11,564 nt of DNA from assembly GCA_937901435.1 (NCBI GenBank), contig CALGTJ010000276.1, positions 1-11,564 of the forward strand, read 5' to 3'. A program made the position numbers and the translations under genes. Positions 7,022-11,564 of the stretch are shown here, piece by piece (position 1 is the stretch's first letter; each line of letters opens with the position of its first letter). The notes beneath the pieces were generated by a model, which searched no databases, had not been told where the DNA came from, and was given only the letters and a program-made list of their open reading frames with translations. Origin of the DNA: an uncultured Rhodobacter sp. (GTDB taxonomy: Bacteria > Pseudomonadota > Alphaproteobacteria > Rhodobacterales > Rhodobacteraceae).

Positions 7022-8324
7022 CTCTGGCTGCCTTGATGTAAGTCATCGGGTTGACGGGCTTGCCGCCAATTCTGACCTCGTAGTGAAGGTGGGTGCCGGT
7101 AGAACGGCCAGTGTTTCCCATATCACCGATCCGCTCTCCGCGCGAGACCCTTTGGCCGACTTTCACGCGAATTTTTGATTGATGCGCATAGCGGGTTTCG
7201 ATGCCAAATTCGTGCTGGATCTTGACCAGATTGCCGTAACCACTTGACCAACCAGCATGAGTCACGACTCCGTCAGCGGTCGAATAGATCGGGGTTCCAT
7301 GGCCGGCGGCAAAATCGGTGCCATTGTGCATCCGACCCCAGCGCGGGCCAAAGCCAGAGGTGTAGCGGAACGAGGATTTCACCGGCAGCGCAAACGGCGT
7401 TTTCTGCAAAGCGATGCGGTACAGGTTCATCCGGTCCATTTTTTCGAGGATTCCGATGGCACGCAGGCTGTCAGAATCAGGCGCTTCGCCCTTGGTCGAA
7501 AAGCTGAGGGGGGTCAGCGGGCCGCCCTGACCGGAATAGCCCCGGCGCACAGTTTCCAGAATCGAATCTGCGGACAGGCCAGCGGACGAGAACATCTTGT
7601 CCAACGGCTCCAGCGAGACACTGACGGCATCCTCAAGCTTGCTGAAGATCTCGTCATTGCGCTGTTCCAGCAGGCGGCGTTCGTGGAACATCTCATCGGC
7701 GCTCAGCTTGGCCTGCGCGGCGATCGCGGCCATCGTGTCGCGTTCGGCGGCGGCAGAGTGCAGGGCGGCGGTCAGAAAATCAAGCGTGGCGTCGGCATCC
7801 TCAGAAGTGGCCACGCGCCCCGTACCATCATCGCTTTCGCCATTTTGCGCCAGTTCGAACTCGTCGCGTGCGGCGTCGCGTTCTTTCATGGCCCGGCGCA
7901 GAGTGGCCTGGATCACGTCGATCCCGGTCTCAAGCTCTTTGCGGTGGTCTTCGGACGTCAGCAATTCGGATTGCATCACGGAAATCTGTTGCAGCGCCGC
8001 GTTAAAACGCTCTTGCGCCTCGCGGGCCTCAGTGGCGCGCATGTCCCGCTCGGCACTGAGAGAGTTCAGCCGGTCTTCGTAGAGTCGTTGTTCGCGCGCG
8101 GCCTGATCCCGAAGGCTGCCAGAGCCGATGCTATCCATCAAGAGGATGGCCGTTGCGATGATTGCCCAGCCAACGAACATTGCGCTGCCGGTCCATGCGA
8201 CCGCCTGCGTCACCGGTTTTAACCGAATGAATTTTGTCTCATTCTCAGAGCGCAAAAAGACCCGCTGCTCTGGAAATGCACGTTCAAATCTGACGTGCAG
8301 CCAATGGCTCAGTCTAGTTACCAA
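7011..8324 (-). CDS. membrane-anchored M23/LytM peptidase with coiled coil
   Basis: A 437-residue protein: a basic cytoplasmic tail (1-40), one transmembrane helix (about 41-64), a long predicted coiled coil (about 70-250) and a C-terminal LytM/M23 domain (about 310-430). The zinc site is intact: His333 and Asp337 (HxxxD) and His414 of the HLH motif, with His381 and His412 as the other conserved histidines. Active M23 enzymes cut peptide crossbridges in peptidoglycan; coiled-coil relatives such as EnvC have degenerate sites and only activate amidases, so the complete site suggests real hydrolysis. The start is a TTG at 8324. An in-frame TAA lies eight codons upstream, and the first internal Met (residue 49) falls inside the membrane helix, so no ATG start is possible without losing the tail. 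The gene overlaps the bactofilin by 11 bases; such pairs act together in cell shape (CcmA-Csd in Helicobacter, BacA-LmdC in Hyphomonas). Confidence 0.94.
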   Translation of the reverse strand: MVTRLSHWLHVRFERAFPEQRVFLRSENETKFIRLKPVTQAVAWTGSAMFVGWAIIATAILLMDSIGSGSLRDQAAREQRLYEDRLNSLSAERDMRATEAREAQERFNAALQQISVMQSELLTSEDHRKELETGIDVIQATLRRAMKERDAARDEFELAQNGESDDGTGRVATSEDADATLDFLTAALHSAAAERDTMAAIAAQAKLSADEMFHERRLLEQRNDEIFSKLEDAVSVSLEPLDKMFSSAGLSADSILETVRRGYSGQGGPLTPLSFSTKGEAPDSDSLRAIGILEKMDRMNLYRIALQKTPFALPVKSSFRYTSGFGPRWGRMHNGTDFAAGHGTPIYSTADGVVTHAGWSSGYGNLVKIQHEFGIETRYAHQSKIRVKVGQRVSRGERIGDMGNTGRSTGTHLHYEVRIGGKPVNPMTYIKAARDVF

Positions 8325-8390
8325 GCGACTTGCCCCCGTTTCCCGTTACATTCCCGCGCCCCTGTCCCCACAGGCGCGCTTCCGTTTGTC

Positions 8391-8419
8391 ATTATAGAGT
8401 GACCCAGTTTACTGCAACT
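8391..8419 (-). promoter_or_regulatory. candidate promoter of the M23 peptidase-bactofilin operon
   Basis: A perfect TATAAT on the minus strand (8396-8391) lies about 67 bases before the TTG start, giving a leader of roughly 60 bases. The -35 position at 17-base spacing (8419-8414) reads AGTTGC, a poor match, so an activator may be needed. One copy of the 10-mer repeat described separately covers that -35 position. Nothing else in the upstream region is a better candidate. Confidence 0.5.
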
Positions 8420-8476
8420 AATTTGGTCAACATACGGAGAAATCTGGGCTATTTAGCGTTCAATGGGCAACTAATT
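8414..8476. repeat. paired 10-mer GCAACTAATT, operator-like
   Basis: GCAACTAATT occurs at 8414-8423 and again at 8467-8476 in the same orientation, 53 bases apart, close to five helical turns. The second copy is part of the inverted repeat GGCAA-CTAA-TTGCC (8466-8479); the first is only half symmetric. The first copy covers the -35 position of the candidate promoter of the M23-bactofilin operon. This suggests a cooperative binding site for a regulator, which I cannot name. The rest of the 270-base gap 8325-8594 holds the candidate promoter, the bcp terminator and no gene that I can support. Confidence 0.4.
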
Positions 8477-8510
8477 GCCGATAACCACGTTTGACCAAGG
8501 GCCGTTTTAA

Positions 8511-8540
8511 ACAAAAACCGGGCACTTTTTAGGGCACCCG
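8511..8540 (-). terminator. probable intrinsic terminator of bcp
   Basis: On the minus strand CGGGTGC (8540-8534) can pair with GTGCCCG (8525-8519) using two G-U wobbles, with an eight-base loop, followed by GTTTTTGT (8518-8511). It lies about 55 bases after the bcp stop. On the plus strand the wobbles become C-A mismatches, so it should act in one direction only, which suits bcp. Confidence 0.5.
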
Positions 8541-8549
8541 TGCTATAAT
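8541..8549 (+). promoter_or_regulatory. orphan extended -10 element (TGCTATAAT)
   Basis: TGC followed by a perfect TATAAT (8544-8549) on the plus strand forms an extended -10, which can work without a -35 box; none is recognisable at 16-18 base spacing. Transcription from it would run into bcp antisense, with no sense gene downstream. It may be chance in an A/T-richer gap, or the start of a small or antisense RNA. Confidence 0.2.
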
Positions 8550-8594
8550 TGTCAGTGTTTTTGGCGGCTTGCGGGCCGATGTTCACATGGTGCG

Positions 8595-9056
8595 TTACAG
8601 CGCGCGCACGGCCTCCAGCACCTCTTGGACATGGCCGGGCACTTTGACCTTGCGCCAGATCCGGGCCAGATTGCCTGCGCCATCAATCAGGAATGTGGCG
8701 CGTTCGATGCCCATATAGGTCTTGCCGTACATGTTTTTCTCGACCCAGGTGTCATAGCGTTCGCACACATCGCCCTCTGCATCAGAGGCCAGAATGACTC
8801 CAAGATCGTATTTCGCGCGAAACTTGTCGTGCTTGGCCACCGTGTCTTTGCTGAGGCCGATAATCACCGCATTGGCGGCCGTAAAGGCGTCCAGATCCTC
8901 GGTAAAGCCGATCGCCTCTTTGGTGCAGCCGGGGGTGTCGTCTTTGGGATAGAAATAGAGTACCACCGCCTTGGGACGTTGCGCGGACAAAGTGACATCG
9001 CCGCCGCCGTCGCGGGGCAGGGTGAAATCAGGGGCGGTCTGGCCGGTCTCCGACAT
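8595..9056 (-). CDS. bcp: thioredoxin-dependent thiol peroxidase (Bcp/PrxQ peroxiredoxin)
   Basis: A 153-residue peroxiredoxin of the Bcp/PrxQ subfamily, a cytoplasmic enzyme that reduces hydrogen peroxide and organic hydroperoxides with electrons from thioredoxin. The thioredoxin-fold core has YFYPKDDTPGCTKEA with peroxidatic Cys44, the preceding Thr41 and Pro42, and the conserved Arg119 in GIERATFLID. The resolving cysteine five residues after the first in E. coli Bcp is replaced by Ile49. The only other cysteine is Cys98 (GDVCERY), so the enzyme is either a 1-Cys type or resolves through Cys98 or a partner. Length is normal. The ATG at 9056 has AAGGA about 10 bases upstream. It is divergent from the large AsmA-like gene, with 100 bases between starts. 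Confidence 0.95.
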   Translation of the reverse strand: MSETGQTAPDFTLPRDGGGDVTLSAQRPKAVVLYFYPKDDTPGCTKEAIGFTEDLDAFTAANAVIIGLSKDTVAKHDKFRAKYDLGVILASDAEGDVCERYDTWVEKNMYGKTYMGIERATFLIDGAGNLARIWRKVKVPGHVQEVLEAVRAL

Positions 9057-9092
9057 GAAGATGTGATCCTTGAATGAGTGGTTGTTGTTTGC

Positions 9093-9121
9093 ATTCTAGC
9101 TCATATCGGCCAAAGATAAAG
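9093..9121 (-). promoter_or_regulatory. possible bcp promoter
   Basis: On the minus strand TAGAAT (9098-9093) is preceded at 17 bases by CTTTAT (9121-9116). The -10 is a good match, the -35 weak. A start near 9086 would leave a leader of about 30 bases before the bcp ATG. No equally good promoter for the divergent gene is visible in this 100-base space. Confidence 0.3.
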
Positions 9122-9125
9122 GCCG
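9107..9125. repeat. short inverted repeat between the divergent bcp and AsmA-like genes
   Basis: CGGCC (9107-9111) and GGCCG (9121-9125) flank AAAGATAAA (9112-9120). It could be a small hairpin in the leader of the plus-strand gene or an operator in the shared divergent control region; it overlaps the possible -35 of bcp. There is no T-run, so it is not a terminator. Confidence 0.25.
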
Positions 9126-9156
9126 GAATGCCCCCATCGTCGCACGGAAAAGCGCC

Positions 9157-11564
9157 ATGACCCCGTCAGACCCTGACATTTCCGACCCCGCCGACACTCT
9201 GCCAGAGGCCCCCGAGGCAAAGGCCTTTGAGGTGACGGCCAGATCCACCCGCGCGCGCAAGCTGCGACGTCGGGGCGGGTTGATGTTGATCCTCGCGCTC
9301 TTTTTGCTTGGGGTGGGGGGCATATTCTCGCTGACGGGTGGGTCGGTGGTCGCGCCGGACTGGGTGACACTGCGGATTGAAACCAGTCTGAACGACCGCA
9401 TTCAGGCTGGTGGAGACACGGTGGGGCGGGTATCTCTGGGGCAGGTCGAAGTGATAATTGATCGCGGCATGCGGCCGAGGGCGCTGATCCGGGATGTGGG
9501 GCTGTTTGACGGGCGCGGCGCAGAGCTGGCGCGCCTGAACGAGGTGCGCGCGCGCCTCAATGCCACGGCGCTGATGCGCGGAATTGTGACGGTGGATGAC
9601 CTGAGCGTGTCGGGCGCGCAGATTACGGTGCGCCGCGCGGCGGATGGCACTTTTGATCTGTCGCTTGGCGAGGGGTCAGCCACCAGCAGCACGCTTGCCG
9701 GGGTGCTGGACGGGCTGGACCGGGCCTTTGCCAAGGCACCGCTGTCGACCCTGCGCGCCATCCGCGCCGATCAATTGACGATCACGCTTGAGGATGGCCG
9801 CTCTGGCCGCCTGTGGCAGGTGACAGAGGGGCGCATTGATCTGGTGCAAACGGGCGAACATCTGGAACTGACGGTCAACGCGGATGTGTTCAACGGCACC
9901 GAAGAACTGGCCACGACCGTCATTGAATTTCGCACCGAAAAAGGCTCTTTGCAGGCCAGCCTGACGGCGACCTTTGAAAACGCCGCCGCCGGGGATATCG
10001 CCGCGCAATCGCCGGGACTGGCGTTTTTGTCCGTTCTAGATGCGCAGATCGCGGGCGCGCTGAGTGCCAGTATTTCCGATCAGGGCGAGATCGAGGGTCT
10101 GTCCGGGTCATTGGTGATCGGGCGCGGCGCGCTGCAACCAACGCCGGACACGCCGCCCATCGCCTTTGACAGCGCGCGGGCCTTTGTCGAATACGACAGC
10201 GTCGCCAGAACGCTTCAGGTGCGCCAACTGGCTTTGCAAAGTGAAACCGCCACCGTCGCAGCGGAAGGCGTGGCGTTCTTGCAGGATTTCCGCGCCGGAT
10301 GGCCCGAAACGCTGGTCGGGCAATTCGCGCTGAGCGAGGCGACGGTGCAACCAAGGGGCGTCTTTGCCGAGCCGATGAGATTTGCGCAGGGCGCGATTGA
10401 TTTTCGCCTGCGGCTTGACCCCTTTACAGTAGAGATCGGGCAGGTGGCGCTATTGCAGGACAATGGTCCCGACAGCGGGGCGGGGCGGTTTCGCGGCAAG
10501 GGGCGGGTGACGGCCAATGACGAGGGTTGGACCGTCGCGATGGATCTGGCGCTGAACACCATCACGCTGGACCGGCTTTTGGCGCTGTGGCCGGTGGCGG
10601 CGGTGCAGGGCACGCGAGAGTGGCTGGGCACCAATGTTCTGGATGCCGAGATCAGCGATCTGACGGGCGCGTTACGCTTTGCCCCGCAGGCGCGCCCGTT
10701 GATATCGATCAGCTATCTGTTCAGCGGTGCAAAGGTGCAGGCGCTGGAAAACCTGCCGCCGATCACCGGGGCCAGCGGCTATGCCAGCCTGAACGACAAG
10801 GCCTATACGATGGTGTTTGAAGAGGGGCAGGTGCAGGCCGCGCAGGGTGGTCTGCTGGATGTACAGGGCTCTGTCCTGCATATACCGGATGTCTCTGTCG
10901 AACAGGCCCGGATGCAAATATCGCTGGAAACCAACAGTTCCATCGAGGCGGTTCTGTCGCTGCTGGATCACCCCCCGCTGGAGGCGATGACAAATGCCCG
11001 CCAACCCGTCGATCTGGCCGAGGGGCGCGCGATTGTCAGCACGCAGATCGGCTTTGCCATCGACAAGGTGATCCCCTTCGAGGCGATAGACTGGACCGCG
11101 CGGGGCCGCCTGCTGAACGTTTCGAGCGACAAACTGGTCGAGGGCCGCATGATCCGCGCACCAGAGCTTGAGGCGCGCGCAGATCCCACCGGGCTGACCA
11201 TTTCCGGGGCGGGTACGCTGGGCAAATTGCCGGTGCGCAGCACGTGGCGCCAAGAGTTTGGCCCCGATGTGAATGGCAGATCTACGCTGGAAGGCACCAT
11301 CGAGCTCAGCCAGACCTTTCTGGATGAGTTCGCGATTGCGCTGCCGCCCGGGTCTGTCACCGGCAGCGGTGTGGCGCAGTTAAAGGTTGATTTTGCCCGT
11401 GACGCCGCGCCCGAATTCCTGCTGACCTCTGATCTGAACCGGGTCGGGCTGTCGCTGAAAGAGCTGAACTGGTCCAAACCGCGCAACCAGACGGGCGCAC
11501 TGGATGTGGCGGGGCGGTTTGGCAAAACTCCCAAGATCGATCGGCTGTCCCTGTCTGCGTCCGG
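9157..11564 (+). CDS. AsmA/YhdP-like (DUF3971-type) envelope protein, N-terminal part
   Basis: The first 802 codons of a gene still open at the window edge. The protein starts MTPSDPDIS, has an acidic then basic cytoplasmic stretch ending RARKLRRR (residues 32-39), one membrane helix (about 41-62), and then a long periplasmic region with no cysteine noticed. That region is built of repetitive beta-strand-like segments (VSLGQVEVIIDRG, ALIRDVGLFDGRG, VTVDDLSVSGAQITV), as in AsmA/YhdP/TamB-type bridge proteins. Known members span the periplasm as hydrophobic grooves carrying phospholipid to the outer membrane; that role is inferred from the family. The ATG at 9157 is supported by GGAAAA about 7 bases upstream and by placing the membrane helix near the N-terminus. 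Relatives are usually above 1000 residues, so a substantial part lies beyond the edge. It is divergent from bcp. Confidence 0.85.
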   Translation, partial: MTPSDPDISDPADTLPEAPEAKAFEVTARSTRARKLRRRGGLMLILALFLLGVGGIFSLTGGSVVAPDWVTLRIETSLNDRIQAGGDTVGRVSLGQVEVIIDRGMRPRALIRDVGLFDGRGAELARLNEVRARLNATALMRGIVTVDDLSVSGAQITVRRAADGTFDLSLGEGSATSSTLAGVLDGLDRAFAKAPLSTLRAIRADQLTITLEDGRSGRLWQVTEGRIDLVQTGEHLELTVNADVFNGTEELATTVIEFRTEKGSLQASLTATFENAAAGDIAAQSPGLAFLSVLDAQIAGALSASISDQGEIEGLSGSLVIGRGALQPTPDTPPIAFDSARAFVEYDSVARTLQVRQLALQSETATVAAEGVAFLQDFRAGWPETLVGQFALSEATVQPRGVFAEPMRFAQGAIDFRLRLDPFTVEIGQVALLQDNGPDSGAGRFRGKGRVTANDEGWTVAMDLALNTITLDRLLALWPVAAVQGTREWLGTNVLDAEISDLTGALRFAPQARPLISISYLFSGAKVQALENLPPITGASGYASLNDKAYTMVFEEGQVQAAQGGLLDVQGSVLHIPDVSVEQARMQISLETNSSIEAVLSLLDHPPLEAMTNARQPVDLAEGRAIVSTQIGFAIDKVIPFEAIDWTARGRLLNVSSDKLVEGRMIRAPELEARADPTGLTISGAGTLGKLPVRSTWRQEFGPDVNGRSTLEGTIELSQTFLDEFAIALPPGSVTGSGVAQLKVDFARDAAPEFLLTSDLNRVGLSLKELNWSKPRNQTGALDVAGRFGKTPKIDRLSLSAS

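Noticed and set aside
7257..8222. 321-codon plus-strand open frame across the M23 peptidase gene
   Set aside because: Shadow of the LytM coding strand; no domain, no ribosome site, and the sense protein is unambiguous.
1..11564. Defence island, prophage, insertion sequence, CRISPR array or tRNA
   Set aside because: No transposase, integrase, terminal inverted repeats, spaced repeats or cloverleaf sequence was found; all large frames are explained by chromosomal genes.

Overview
The window looks like a chromosomal segment of an alphaproteobacterium, most likely Rhodobacterales (Roseobacter group). The reasons are moderately high GC, the order cell-wall amidase / PBP1A (mrcA) / prfB, the sequence character of the proteins, and a GC-hairpin intergenic element of a type I recall from that group. 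I see no tRNA, rRNA, insertion sequence, phage gene or CRISPR array.

Layout. (1) 1-238, +: the 3' end of an N-acetylmuramoyl-L-alanine amidase, cut by the window edge. (2) 257-865, -: a small class I SAM-dependent methyltransferase, convergent with the amidase and divergent from mrcA. (3) 1013-3553, +: mrcA, a bifunctional penicillin-binding protein 1A, behind a near-consensus sigma70-type promoter. (4) 3681-4808, +: prfB (release factor 2), encoded in one continuous frame without the programmed frameshift. (5) 4972-6381, +: an amidase-signature hydrolase of unknown substrate, ending at a strong bidirectional terminator. (6) 8324-6491, -: a two-gene operon of a membrane-anchored coiled-coil M23/LytM peptidase followed by a bactofilin, overlapping by 11 nt. 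(7) 8325-8594: a 270-bp gene-free stretch with a candidate promoter for that operon, a repeated operator-like 10-mer and a probable terminator for bcp. (8) 8595-9056, -: a Bcp/PrxQ peroxiredoxin. (9) 9157-11564, +: a large inner-membrane-anchored AsmA/YhdP-like (DUF3971-type) protein that runs off the right edge.

Envelope building dominates. The amidase cuts peptidoglycan, PBP1A makes it, and the LytM-bactofilin pair probably links a cytoskeletal scaffold under the membrane to local peptidoglycan cutting or activation. The AsmA-like protein probably spans the periplasm and may carry lipid to the outer membrane. prfB and bcp are housekeeping genes. I do not find an evident new defence or mobile system. 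The most interesting signals are the LytM-bactofilin overlap, where the same bases encode the end of the peptidase and the presumed membrane-targeting start of the bactofilin, and the paired 10-mer repeat at that operon's candidate promoter.
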